A program made the position numbers and the translations under genes. From Ureaplasma canigenitalium ATCC 51252 (GTDB taxonomy: Bacteria > Bacillota_I > Bacilli_A > Mycoplasmatales > Mycoplasmoidaceae), in assembly GCF_000712165.1 (NCBI RefSeq), contig NZ_JONZ01000005.1, positions 90,454-154,453 of the forward strand: a stretch of DNA of 64,000 bases, written 5' to 3'. This document shows positions 12,201-24,702 of this stretch, piece after piece. The notes beneath the pieces are model-generated. The model was not told where the DNA came from. It was given only the letters and a program-made list of their open reading frames with translations, and made no database searches. How positions within the stretch are numbered: position 1 is the stretch's first letter; every line of letters begins with the position of its first letter.

Positions 12201-12643
12201 AAAGCACCAGCTTGGAAACCAAAATCAGCAAGGGGGTAGAAGTTACCAGCAAGTTTGTCACTACCACCAAAATTATTAAAAATGTCATTTTGATCCATCG
12301 CATCAAAAGTATTCGCATTACTATTTCGGAATCACTTAAAGTCAAGTTTTGCAAGACCAAGAAGGTTTCCAATCTTTCCATTAGGACTTGGTGCTTCTTT
12401 TAATAATCCTTCAACAAGAGCTGGAGCTACCCTTCTAAGGTTGACATACTTTATATAATTAAGAGAATTAATCGCATCAACAGCAAGACCAAAATCGTAG
12501 GCATCTTGTACCTTTAATGAAGTTTTAGATTCAGTTGAACCTGTAGAAGTACAACTCACCGCGGCAACAGCTACTATTGATGCTGTTGTCAAGGCTAGTA
12601 GACTAAGACTAACAAGTTTCTTTCTGTTCATTGTTTTTTTCAT
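9269..12643 (-). CDS. oppA: Oligopeptide ABC transporter substrate-binding lipoprotein OppA
   Basis: Predicted peptide-binding lipoprotein of 1124 residues on the outer face of the membrane. The signal peptide ends in a lipobox (AAVSC, lipidated Cys at 31). The SBP family-5 fold is recognisable from segments such as DLRRAISYALNRESV and the domain around LPPNTYASFIASGKFDMTYANF. It is about twice the length of Gram-negative OppA but close to the large mycoplasmal form. At least eight TGA tryptophans lie in frame. It follows the PDxFFG gene (whose stop is at 12655) with the SD AGAGGT. In some mycoplasmas OppA also has ecto-ATPase activity; I did not identify that motif here. Confidence 0.9.
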
Positions 12644-12654
12644 TTTTGATACCT

Positions 12655-15600
12655 CTAGACTGAGAATTGGTTAGAAATTCTAAGAATCACTTCATTTTTT
12701 TCGTTTTTTTCAGCATAAATTGGTGCTACTGATTTTGGTTTTCCGTTTTCACTAATGATCGATCGACTACCAAGGGTTAAAAGACCCTTAATTTCTTTTT
12801 TGTCTTTATCTGTTAAATATAATCTAAATAACGAACCTTTAGTTGAAGTATTGTCAAAGTTAATTAACGAGTTTGTATAGTTTGCAAGAGTCGCATAATC
12901 AGTTGCTCAAGATGTAAAACCTTCATCATCAAGAGTTCATTTCGAAGATGGATCACTTTGTTTTTTGAAATAGAACATATTGTTTGTATTTTTAGTATTA
13001 ACTTTAATGTATCTAATTTCCCGTCCATCAAGCGATTCAATCGCAAGATAACCAAGTTTTTCCTGGTATTCCTTTGGTACAAATCCCCAGAAGAAGGTAC
13101 TGTCTTTATCCTTGTTTCGGAAGACACCACTTAGTGTGCGGTCACCAATCCCTTGTGATTTAAGAGTATAGAATCAAAAGGCTTCTGCACGGTTCTTAGC
13201 AACTCTGGTATTGGTTACATCAGTTATTTGTAAATTTTCATCTTTAACTGGTTCACGTTTATCATCATATAATTCTCAATTAACGATTTTTCTTAGTCAA
13301 CGGTCTTTAAAGAACCCGTTGTTAGTTTGGGTAGTTTGTCCTATTCTTGAAGGACTAAGACGGTTATTAAATCCACCGATATTAAAGGTAAACGCAGCAC
13401 CATCATAGTCACGGAACCGATAGTTAGGGTTTGTATTAAGAGTTTTAAGGAATTCCTCTTCGCTCTTCGGTAAATATCTATCTCGTTCAGCTTGATATTT
13501 CTCAGCGATAGCACTTTTTTGCTCATCGGATAAACTATTATATTCAGGAGAAGTAATTTGCTTAATAAATGCTTCATAATGCTTGATCAGTAAATTATTA
13601 TTTTCAATGATTTTACTAATTGCATTTTTTTCATTAACAAATGATCAGAAAATACTATTGTGAACATCAGAGTGATCAAGAGCACCAAAACGAAGATTGA
13701 AAACAGGGATGGCTCGTTTTAATCATTGGCGAGTATTTTCCCCAGCAAAAAGAATTTCATTACCTGTATTAAATTCGTTAATACCTGAAATAAAGTTAGG
13801 GATATTAGGAGTCTCTACCTTGCTAGGAATATAGTTCGTTTGTACATAGTCACGTGTTAGTACTTCAGCAATGTTGTATGTATAGTCACTAAAGATTTGA
13901 CCAAGGTTGCTTTGTTTTCGTTCCCCATCCTGTTCAGCAATTTCTGTTTTGAGACTAAAACCTTCAAGGTCAGTCTTCTTAAGTTCTTCACCATTGTATT
14001 TATAAGTAAGAAGTTCATCGCTCGTTTTTTTCTTATTTCGCTGTGAAACATAAGCAGCATTACCATATAAAACCATTGCTATTTGAGCTAAGTTTAAGGT
14101 GTTATCAAGCGAAGTAACTCCTCGATTGAATTGAATGTGGAACCAAACAGCATTTAAAACTGCATCGGTACTTCGAACTGGTTCATTAGTCACTCGTGGA
14201 GAGTAAATGTTTTTCTTATTACCAGAATATTCATCACACATTTTCGGTTCTTCTTCTTGGTTAAAATTCATAAAACCAGGAAGTCCATATTGTCCATCAA
14301 AAATGTAACTAATCTTGTGTAGTTCCTTTGCTGTATAGTCTTTTGTCTTAATTAATTGTGCTTCTTCAACGATGAATTTATCCATTAAAGATGAGTAAAG
14401 TTCACCATTTAAAAACTCTTCATAACTAACATTTGAGTGCTGTTTATGATAAACATCCTTGAAGTATTTCTCAAGATCTAACAGTTGCAAAACAGACTCT
14501 TTTTTTCAAGCACGATAACGATCATTACCAGTACCTTTAAACTTAACGGTAAAACTTTCTGGATCAATTGCTTTATACTTCATAAAAGCATCATGATTTT
14601 TAAATTTAAGAACACTTAAAGTTGTACCTTTAGGAATTGGATAACTTGATGAAGCATCAAGATTTCAAATGTAATTTGTGTCTAATGTAACATCATTATT
14701 TGATTTGAAATATTTACTTAATACACTACCAATCGAGTTATCGATATTACTTAAAATAACGATAATTTCAGTGTCATCCTTAGTTAAATCATTAATACTT
14801 GTTACATTATTTTTCTTAACTACCAAGTAGTTTTTAGGAGCAAGGATTGTCGAACCATCGCTTAATTTTAAACTAACCTTTTGATCACCTAGAGCAATGG
14901 TATGATTTTCATTTGCTGTTCAATCTTTATTACCAGTTTGATCGTATAGGGTTGGAAAAAATAGAGTAGAACCAGAAGGTCGAAGAGTATGATAAAAATT
15001 ATCCTTATTTTCTTTTACAAGATTCTTAGTTGTAGGAATTGCAAGATAACGATACCCATCCTTATCAGGAGCTGTTACTTTGTTAAAGAAGGTGTAACCA
15101 TATTCCTTTTTTTCCTTAGCATGTTTCGCGGAATTGTTAGCTTGGATACTCAATAATTGGAATTGAGATTTTGCTTGGTTAAGTTCTTCTTTTCTTGTCT
15201 CGTAGGCATAACTTCATTTTTTCTTATCTTGATTTAAGATTCCACCATCGATGTGATTAATGAAGAAATTAATATTATCTTGTGAAGCATTTTCAGTTCT
15301 TTGGTAAGGATAGAGACTAGAGTAATTTTTATCTTTTAGTGACTCATCAAGTAAGTGTAAATAACGGCGATCAAGAGTAGCTCTTTCACCTTTAATTATT
15401 GGGACAACCTTATAATTATCTTCACCCTTAACATACTCGTTATCCGCTCCCAGAGCGGTTGAAGTTCATCCATTTAAACTAAATTCTCGTTGAACAAGTT
15501 GGTTAATTGCTATAACAATCTGTTCACTTCTTTGTTGAAAACCACGATAATTAAAACTACCGTTTTCGTCAACATAAATATTAGGATTAATCACTGGTTG

Positions 15601-18525
15601 ATTAAACTTGTTTTTAATTAGTACTTTAATGTCAGCTGGACTTGCATTTCTTAATTCAACACCGGCTGGTAGTTCGTAAATAATAGGAACACCGCTTTTT
15701 GTAAATTTAATTGGGGTACCCATTCCGTCGCGGATAATTCCATCATATCGGCCAAGACCACGTGTCCCCGGTGTATTCGCATCGATGAAGCTATAATTGT
15801 TGGTGTTAGTTTGATCAATATAATATTTACTAGCTTTAAGATTAATAATGTTTTGATCATAAGGCTCACCACGCTCCTTCTTTGCAATTTCACTTGCAAT
15901 TAATTTATTAATGTGTGGATCAATACCTGGATTAAGAGTTCCTGACTCAGTATCAAACGCATTCATTAAATAAATGTCATAAGGTTTAAGATTTCTTAGT
16001 TTCGCTGAAGCTAGAAGTCCCTCGAACGAAAGTAGGAATCGTCGATCTTTACGGAAGAGGAAATAACCTAATGGATCATGAGAAGAAGAACCGAAAATGT
16101 CTTCACTTGTTTCATATCGAACATCCTTGTCAGGTGTATCCCTCTTTACTCGGCCATAACTAAAGTTTAAATACGAAGCTTCGTTACTTGGTAAATAATT
16201 ACTATCAGTACTTCTAATTCGTAAACCAGATGATCTCGCATCTAAATAGTGTTGCAGAATCTTTGTGTTATGAAATTGTTGTAATGACGTTCCAGTCCGA
16301 GTGTCAATCCCACCAACAAGAGCACTATTCTTGTTTTCAGAGATATCTTGAATATATTGAAGAGTCTGGTGGTGACCGTATTCATGAGCACCGACATATC
16401 TTAAATATTCAATTCCTGTTGAAACAAATCCTGGGTCTGATTCACGAACAATCGCAAGATACGGAATGCGATCAGAATCATATAGACCATAATACTTGCC
16501 ATCAACGGCTTCTAACGAATATGAGCCGTCATCATTAAGAGTCGATTCAATGTGAAGACCTTCAATTGTTTTTCCAAGTTGTAGATTCTTATTAATTACT
16601 TTATCGATAAGTCCGCTATACACTTCAGTGAACATAGTATAAGTCGGAACAATTTTTCCGTTAATAAAGGAAGAACCTTTTGAAATTACCTTCGGAGTAT
16701 ACGGGTCGGTATATTCCACAGCAACCTTTAGGGTATTAAAGGCATCATCAAACCGACTGTCATATAGAAAACCGCGTTTATTATCCTTAGCCGGACTTTG
16801 TTTTAAAGTATATTCAACATCGGTGCTATTTTGGCCAAGTGTTTTTCCTTTAATTTTAAATGAATATTTATCGATAATCTCAACATCGGTAATGGTAATC
16901 CCAATAAGGCGATCTGGAACAAAACCTTCAATACTTGTCGTACCATCATTGTTCTTAATTTTAACGGCAGTCTCAGCTTCGACAGCATCCTCTTTTCTTG
17001 AATAGAAACGTGGATTTTCCTTGTTTTGTTCGTGATCGTAAACAAAAACACGTTTTCCCTTTAACTTATAGTCAATATCATAGAAGTTGTGAAAATTCTT
17101 TTGAGTTTTCTTATATTCTTCATAGTTATTTTTGACAATGTCAGAAAGTAATCTTGAAGGAAGATTCATATAACTAACCTTCGACATATAAGCTGGTATT
17201 AAAGGTTCGTTTGGAATATTTCCTTGTCAGTAAACATTTTGATAAAGAACAATGTTTTTAACTTTATCGTCTTTTCCAACTAGCTGAAGAATGTCCATTC
17301 AATTTAAGTTATTTGATCTTTGATTTGGTTCACGAACTGAATATTTATTAACTTTTTTAACATCAATCTGTACAAGTTCAGTGTCGCTAAAAGTAACCTT
17401 ATCCGTTTCGGGTTCAACTGGAATTAGATTGTATTTAAGAATGAAATCTTTGTAGATTTCCTTCGCTAGTTTTTCCGCTTCTTCTTTCGATGAAGCTTGG
17501 AACATAAAGTTATACTCACCATTTAATTGAATTCTGGTTTGGGTTTTAAAATCAACAACTTCAGGAAGATTGTATTTTAAAAATGATCGTGGAAGAATAT
17601 TGTTTTCACGACGGAATTTCTTTCCTAGATCAACAACATAATATTTTTTACCTACAACAAGGTCAAGCAGTTTAAAACCACCAAAAGACTTTTCATGATT
17701 ATGAAGAGTCAGAAGCATAGGAAGTTGTTTAACATAATCTCGGAATTCTTCTTCAGTAATCCCTACTGCATTTAGTTTGTGAGTAAGAGCATCAGCGGCT
17801 TGACCGGGTCCTGAAAGTTCAGAATATACCGCTTGAGTTCCAAAGAAACCATCTGGGTAAAATTCAATTTCAGTACTTTCACGTGTCCCGCTATGTTGAC
17901 CAAGTGTAATCGCATTACCATTTGTTTTAACACCACGACCAAGACTAAAACGTTTTAAAGTAATAACGTCAGGTCCTCATGAAACATTTTTAAAAAATCA
18001 ATTAGTATATTCAATAAATTCGTTCGGAAGAAGCGATTCAACATAGTTATTTTCAAATCGTACTGGACCAATTTCAAGAATAAAACTTGGTAAATTATTA
18101 TTGAAATTGCTCATATAAAGATCAATAAATTCGTCGTAAGTTAGGATGTCACCTTTTTTGTATTTACCATGATCACTTGGTTTAAAGTCAACAAGAAGTT
18201 CAACAAAATAATTTACTTTTCGACGTTTTTGTTTAAGCACTTTAGTTTCTGGTGTATCAGTACTGTCTTCTTTAAAGTCATCCTTATTAAATCGATAAAG
18301 TGCAACTTCTTTTTCGTTAACGTCGATGAAAACAGCACGGTCAACGGATTTGTCTTCGATATCGTTATGAAGAGCAGAAGCAATTTCAATTTCAGTTCGA
18401 CCAAGACCATTTTTGGTCTTAGAATACAATGCCATGAAACCAACTGAAGCTGAAGCAAGAATTGCTGTTACACCAAAGCCGATTCCAATTTTCGCAGCAA
18501 GAGTTAACCTTTTTTTAGTTTTCAT
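12655..18525 (-). CDS. PDxFFG protein with HExxH motif, predicted surface zinc metallopeptidase
   Basis: A 1956-residue protein with an N-terminal membrane anchor (about 10-33, no lipobox) and a very large predicted external part. It carries PDGFFG at 224-229, the signature that names the PDxFFG protein family of mycoplasmas. At 714-718 there is HEYGH in the context VGAHEYGHHQTLQYI, the classic zinc-metallopeptidase HExxH helix. I could not fix the third zinc ligand, although acidic residues follow within about 60 positions. The gene sits between oppF and oppA with a strong SD (GAGGAG) before 18525. A plausible role is to cut host proteins into peptides for uptake. The family name and motif are seen; protease activity and its link to Opp are inference. 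Confidence 0.85.
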
Positions 18526-18536
18526 ATCTTCTCCTC

Positions 18537-19838
18537 TTAATATTCACTATTCTTTCAACGTTCAACTTCATCTTCAGTCGCTAGGATATAGTGGTCATTA
18601 CCTAAGTTGATTCATTTTGGTTGATGATCTTTTGTATAACCGTGCATCGAAGGGTCGTAGATATAACCAAGTAATGATTTTTTATCAGCATCAATACTCG
18701 GAATGGCCTCCATTAATGATTTAGTATATGGGTGTAGGAAGTTTTTCACAACTTCCTTAGTCGGACCTATTTCAAGTAAAATTCCTTTATACATTACAGC
18801 AATACGGTCGCTGATGTATTCAACCATTCTTAGGTCGTGAGCGATAAAAAGAATGGTTAGGTTATATTTCGCTTTAAGATCCTTAAAGATATTAATTACT
18901 TGTGCTTGGATAGAAACATCCAGGGCTGAAATTGGTTCATCTGCGATTAATAGTTTTGGTCTCATCGCAACTGCTCTTGAAATTCCAATCCGTTGCTGTT
19001 GACCACCGGAGAATTCAAGCGGATAACGATGAAGAACTGTCTCATCTAATCCAACTGACTTAAGGACATCAATGGCAACTTTTTTGATTAATTGATTTTC
19101 ATTTAAGTTCTTAACTTCGTTGATTTCATTTAAGATTTCGTTTAATTTAATGCTACCATTGGTTAAATCTTTGATTTGTAATTTATTTACAAAAGAGATT
19201 AACTTTTTTTGCTCATCTTCATTTAAGTAATCAAACTGATCATTAAAGAATATATCAAGTCTAGTGACTTGGTCATTAAGTCCTCGCTTTTTAAGTTCAT
19301 TCATTAAATCAATTAAATAACTTTTAAATGAGAACTTAATGTAAGATGGTTTAAAATTTTTTAAATTATAAAGACCTTCGGTGACAACTTGTTCAATATT
19401 AACAAAAGGGTTAAGAGAGTTAGCTGGGTCTTGGAAAATCATTTGAACATTATTAATAATGAATTCCTTAAAGTCCTTGTCAACTTTCTCTCCTTCCTTA
19501 GGAAGATACTTTCCATTAATTTTGATATCACCAAAACTATGTTTAACAAGACTAATTAAGGCATTACCAGTTGTTGATTTACCACTACCTGACTCACCAA
19601 CTAGACCAAGTACTTCACCTTCATAGATGTTAAATGACATATCATGAACTGCTTTGAATTTACTAAGACCATAACCATATGTCACATCCATATGTCTTAC
19701 TTCTACAAGTCTTTTGCGTTCAGGATTGGCATTTAATCGTTCTAGTAAACCTTCTGTGACTGGTCGAACAGTAATTTTTTCTGGTAGTAAAAATCGCTTT
19801 TTACGATCGAAAAAAACTTTCTTTTCTGTCTCTGCCAT
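18537..19838 (-). CDS. oppF: Oligopeptide ABC transporter ATPase OppF
   Basis: One of the two ATPases powering peptide import on the inner face of the membrane. It has 433 residues, with Walker A GESGSGKSTT at 81-90, Q-loop near 136, signature FSGGQQQR at 276-283 and Walker B LLIADEP at 297-303. About 95 extra lysine- and asparagine-rich residues lie between the Q-loop and the signature, an insertion common in mycoplasmal OppF. The C-terminal HPYTKSLMEAIPSID is typical of the Opp/Dpp ATPase tail. A TGA tryptophan at 18612 extends the frame to 18537. Confidence 0.95.
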
Positions 19839-19856
19839 AATGTTCTCGCTTTTTTA

Positions 19857-22106
19857 TTATTTATTGTTATTCATTAATTTAAAGTGCTCTCAACGTTCAC
19901 TAATTAGTTTCGGTGGAGTGTATTTTTCAGCATTAGGGTCTAATAATGCTGTCTTTGCTTTGTGGGTTTCTGATACATAATATATATCTGGTTCAATTTC
20001 GAAGTCACGTACCATCGCATAATCATTACGAATAGCAAAGGCATCGCCAACGATATCATTCAATCGTGAAGGAACTGATCCCTTAATTGTTTCAAGACGG
20101 TCACCTGTATTAACATCGGGCATCGACTGAATCAAACCTCATGTATAAGGGTGTTGAGCATTTCAAAGAATTTCATCTCGTGTACCCTCTTCAATAACCT
20201 GTCCAGCATACATAATGGAGATATAGTCAGCAATACTTGCGACGACCCCAAGGTCATGAGTAATGAAAATGACACACATCTTAAATCGTTCTTGAAGATC
20301 ACGGATAATATCAAGCACTAATGCTTGAACTGTTGGGTCAAGGGCTGTTGTTGGTTCATCAAGAACAAGGATTTTGGGATGCAGTGAGACGATCGCTGCA
20401 ATCACAACCCGTTGAATCATCCCTCCCGAAAGTTCATGTGGATATAAATCCATTACTTCTTCAGGATTGTTAATTTTAGTTAGTTTAAGGAATTCAATGC
20501 TTCTTTCTTTCGCTTCTTTCTTGTTTTTAACAAGACCATTAATCAACATTCCCTCCATAATTTGTTTTCCAATTTTCATTGTCGGATTCAAGGTTGATGT
20601 TGGATTCTGGAAGACCGCAGAAATCACTTTTCCAAGGTATTTTGATCGTTGTCAATCACTAAAGGTAAAGTCTTGTACCTCGTTCCCATAAAGACTAATC
20701 TTACCTTCCTCAATGTTCGCATTTGAACCAGCAAGGCCATATAATAGTGAAGTGATAACCGATTTTCCACTACCTGACTCCCCGATGATGGCATGCACCT
20801 TACCTTCGTAAAAGTCAATTGATGTATTTCTTAAAACAAGAGCTTTTTCGGTTGGCCGGCTTGGGTTAGTAAAAGTTAGTTTGATATTTTCAATGCTTGC
20901 AGCGATTTTTAACTTCGTGCCATCCTTAAATTCTTTGTATGAGACATTACTTTCAAATTTTTCAAAATCAAATTGTTTTCTTGTGGGAGCGAAGTAGGAC
21001 TTAAGAGTTACTTTTTCCTTTTTATTTTTCTTTTTTGCTTTTGTCTCTTGGGCGATTTTTTTTTCCGGATTTTCAGACTTCACTGGTTCACTTGACATTG
21101 ACTCATTAACCATTAATTCATCCATCATAGGTTTTTCGTCTATTGCCTTCATATCAAGATTAACTAATGGTTCAACCTTTTTATCATGAAGTACATCAGA
21201 AGAAGTTTCTACATCCGATTCTTGATTTATTTTTTGGTTGAAATTAGATCGAAGAATCCCAAGGGAGGTTTTTTCGTTATAAATATCGAAGGATGAATCG
21301 CGGTGAATTTCAGGATAAGGAGAAGCTCAAGGATTATTATCAAGGTATCTTGTGTCAATTCCTTCTTGATATTGTTCACCATTATCCTTTTTAAGAGTCC
21401 ATTTAAATTCATTTAATTGGATTAATGTTCGGTCAAGTAAAGGAGGAATGTATTCTGAGTTATAAACTTGACGACATCATTCCTCTGATTTATCTTCAGT
21501 ACTATATTGAAATACTGCATCTGTTCAAAAACTATGAATCTTTTTAGCTTTTTGATCTTCATGTTTAAGACAAGGAGCGGTAAAGGAAACAACACGACCA
21601 CGACTATTTTGAAGTTCATATTCGGTTGGAATTTCATTTTTTGATCAATTAGGACGCGGTGTATCCTCTTCTTCCAACTTTTCAACTGCATCTTGTTCTT
21701 GTTTTACTAACATTAAATCAGTTAGCGACACACTGGTGTTTTGTTCGTCGTAAACTTGATATTCATCATGTGAATCAGAAACAATCATATTATTACCAGA
21801 TTCATCTTCGTGCATTGTTAGTAAAGAGTGGTCATCCATCATTTTTTCCATTTCTTTTTGTTTTTCACAAGCAGATATGTCATGATGACCTTCGACATTG
21901 ATTGAGCAAACAGCAATCGGGTCGGTTACATTATTGGTCATATGTTCGAAAATAGCGAAATCGTTATTCTCGTAAGGTTTCGCACCTTTGATCATTGTTA
22001 AATGCTGGCTATCTGGTTTATAATCATCAAAGTTCAATTTACGATTGCTAAGGGTATAACTGTAATATTGTTTACGAAAACTTTTAGAATTATAGATTTT
22101 TTTCAT
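19857..22106 (-). CDS. oppD: Oligopeptide ABC transporter ATPase OppD with a long N-terminal extension
   Basis: The ATPase core starts near residue 396, with Walker A GESGSGKS at 441-448 and signature LSGGM at 559-563, and ends with the Opp-family tail. The whole protein is 749 residues, roughly twice the usual OppD. The first ~395 residues contain an acidic, Met/Asp/Glu/Ser-rich stretch (about 75-150), a Trp/Tyr/Pro-containing middle (about 155-290) and a highly charged Lys/Glu linker before the core. I do not recognise a family in this extension. The frame is continuous through TGA tryptophans, with no sign of a frameshift or separate gene. It starts one base after the oppC stop. The ATPase part is certain; the extension's role is unknown. 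Confidence 0.92.
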
Positions 22107-22107
22107 A

Positions 22108-23106
22108 TTAACGTTGTCTACGCAATGCGTCCTGCACTGCACTCCCTACTAATTGAATTGAAGCCACTATTAACACTAAAATGGACGACGGTATTAAGGT
22201 ATATCTAGGATATAAGGTAATAATCGAAGAACCATCCGCAATTAAGTTACCAAGGGTTGGGGTATTTGGTAACGATAGCCCAATAAAGGCCAGTGAAGAT
22301 TCAGCTAAAATTGCTCCAGGAATTGAAAACACAAGTTGCGAAATCATAATAGGAACGATGATTGGAATAAAATTCAATAAGATTTTTGAATTCTTTGTCC
22401 CAAGAGTCTTTGATGCTGACACTCATAGGAAACCACGAGCCCGTCTAACTTGTGAACGCATATGGTTCGCCATTCCAATTCAACCAGCAAATGAAATAGC
22501 AAACACAGTAACCCCAAACGAGGGTTTTAGAATAACGGTTAGGATCATTAGAATAATGATGGTTGGAACATTAGAAAGGATTTTAATGAAGAAGGTCATC
22601 ACCCGGTCAAACCAAGTAAAATAACCCATTAAAATACCAATCGTCACACCTACAACAAGTTCAATCGCTGTCGTAATGATAGCGATTCCCAGAGAATAAC
22701 GAAGACCCCATCACAGCATCGCTCAAAGGTCACGACCTTTGTTATCTGTCCCAAAAATAAATCCTTTTGAGAAGTAGTCAAGATACCGGTGTCCTGGTCT
22801 TAGTTCGGTTGGTGATCCTGATGTTAACGGAATGACAATCGCAAGGATTAATAAGGAGATAATTATACTAAATCCTATCACTCCCGAGATTGATTTAGCG
22901 AACCGGTTCGCAAATTCACGGAATGGTCTTGGTTTCGCACCCATATACACATTTTCACGGAATTCAATGATGTTTCCGACAATTTTTCATTGCTGATGTT
23001 TAAATGGTTGAAGAAATAAATTAGGAGCATCGCTTCTAAACTCATCAGCAATTTTTTCGCCGAATTGTTTCATCTTCGATTTCTTATATCGTTGAATTGC
23101 TGACAT
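22108..23106 (-). CDS. oppC: Oligopeptide ABC transporter permease OppC
   Basis: Membrane permease of 332 residues with the OppC layout: a cytoplasmic N-terminus, a first membrane span near IGFSIIISLLILAIVIPL, then a cluster of spans with the binding-protein-dependent transport signature (ESSLAFIGLSLPNTPTLG). FGTDNKGRDLW matches the conserved FGTDxxGRD element of OppC/DppC. The start at 23106 follows the oppB stop by one base and has SD AGGAGG. It pairs with OppB to form the channel. Confidence 0.95.
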
Positions 23107-23107
23107 T

Positions 23108-24229
23108 TTACTTACCTCCTCTTCTAATACGTGGGTCAATTAAAATATAAAGAGCATCACGTAAGGTATAACCAATAATAGTAGTAATAGAATAAATAAT
23201 TACTAATAATAGAATAACATTAAAATCTTTCGACAAAATTGAGTCAAGGAATAATGAACCAGAACCCGGAATTTGGAAAATTTGCTCAATAAACAACGCT
23301 CCAGTAAATGAACCAAGAATCACAAATGGGAAGAAGGTAGCGATTGGGAAAAGTGAAGGTTTTAATGCATGCATTCAAACGAAACGGTTCACTGTCGCTC
23401 CTTTTAAGTAAGCAAACTTAGCGTGAGTTGAATTTAGTTCTCGGTTCATTTCTACCTTAATGTATTGTACATAAACAATAATTGAACCAAGCGAAAGAGC
23501 AAGTCCAGGAAGGATATATGTTAGGAAATTGTTAATATCAAATACAAAAGGTAACCCAACATCCTTACCAATTAATAAAAGGACAAGACCAAAGACAAGC
23601 GAAGGAACGGCTGAAATTACGGAAATGACTACGGTTGAAATACTATCAAGTATACCACCTGGCTTACGACCAACAAGCACACCTAATGGAATACCCACAA
23701 TCAAGGTAAGGAAAACACTGAAAATACCTATTGCAAACGAAACAAGGTAACGTCCCCAAATAAATTGATTGATTTCCACACCAGGACGAATTGATGTTGA
23801 AATTCCAAACTTACCAACAAATAAATTTCCAAGGTATTCTCAATATCGAATTCCGAGCGGACGATCAAGACCGTATTGAGCTAGAATTGCTTTCTTCGCT
23901 TCTGGTGATGTAATTCCAATCGTAAGGGCATTTTCCCCTGGTACGATGTTAATTAAAAAGAATGTTACTGTAACAACTATTCAAGATAAGACAAAAAATT
24001 CAAGTATTAATTTGAAAGTTTTTCAAATTCCTTGAACAAACTTTGAATCGGTTGAGAAAAAGTCAATAATCGGATCAATGACTCGGTCTCGCTCTTTGCT
24101 AGATCTAATCGATCTTCCTGTCCCAAAGATGACATAATTATTAGAAAAAGAATAATTCTCTTTTTTCATCTTCGAGGGAGAGGTAGATTGATTAGTGCTA
24201 AGTTGTTGTTCAACTACTTCGTTAGACAT
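23108..24229 (-). CDS. oppB: Oligopeptide ABC transporter permease OppB
   Basis: Membrane permease of 373 residues, partner of OppC. It has about six membrane spans and the OppB motifs YGLDRPLGIRYWEYLGNL and LKGATVNRFVW, the latter at the coupling region. About 75 hydrophilic residues precede the first span, longer than usual. A strong SD (AAAGGAG) lies before 24229. The C-terminal tail ends in RIRRGGK. Two TGA tryptophans join the three open segments. Confidence 0.94.
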
Positions 24230-24239
24230 ACATACTCCT

Positions 24240-24668
24240 TTAAATAATAGTTAAGCTGACAAGTGAGCTTATAATTTGTTTACTCATAATTCCATAACCA
24301 ATAGTACATCCAAGAGCATAAAGAAAACTTGGTAAGATGATTACTAGAATCAATAAATTCAAGCGGATGTAAGCATATTGTAGTGATGTTAGTTCATATT
24401 TTGCATCAACATAAAAGCGATCAATCACTTTTGCTTCAAAATTAGATATACGATATTCTCCTTGTTTTCTTATTGTTTTGATGTACTTCCGTCTTTGGTA
24501 GTACCTTGAAAAGAAAACATAAAGAAAAACAATCATAATAAGAACTAAATAACCAAGAAAAACATGAAATGCTTTTAACTTAAAAGTCGGGACAAGTTCA
24601 AGAACAATGTGGGAAATGATAAGAACAAGAAGTAGTGTAAACATACTAATTCATGCTCTATAACACAT
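24240..24668 (-). CDS. Small membrane protein upstream of oppB
   Basis: A 142-residue protein with about four hydrophobic segments and a basic cytoplasmic loop (YYQRRKYIKTIRKQ). I do not recognise the family. I chose the start at 24668 (MCYRAW...) because AAGGAGG lies just upstream of it; an internal ATG at 24644 has no SD. It lies between the lipoprotein gene and oppB, 11 bases from the latter, and so belongs to the opp transcript. Confidence 0.7.
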
Positions 24669-24702
24669 AAACCTCCTTGGATAACTTCCATTTTTTTTCA
24701 TA

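Noticed and set aside
16230..16538. 102-aa plus-strand frame inside the PDxFFG gene
   Set aside because: It is the antisense shadow of the HEYGHH region; its His/Gln-rich sequence follows from that strand.
21227..21691. Two minus-strand frames within the OppD extension
   Set aside because: They are in another frame; the OppD frame is open across the region with better codon use and joins the ATPase core.
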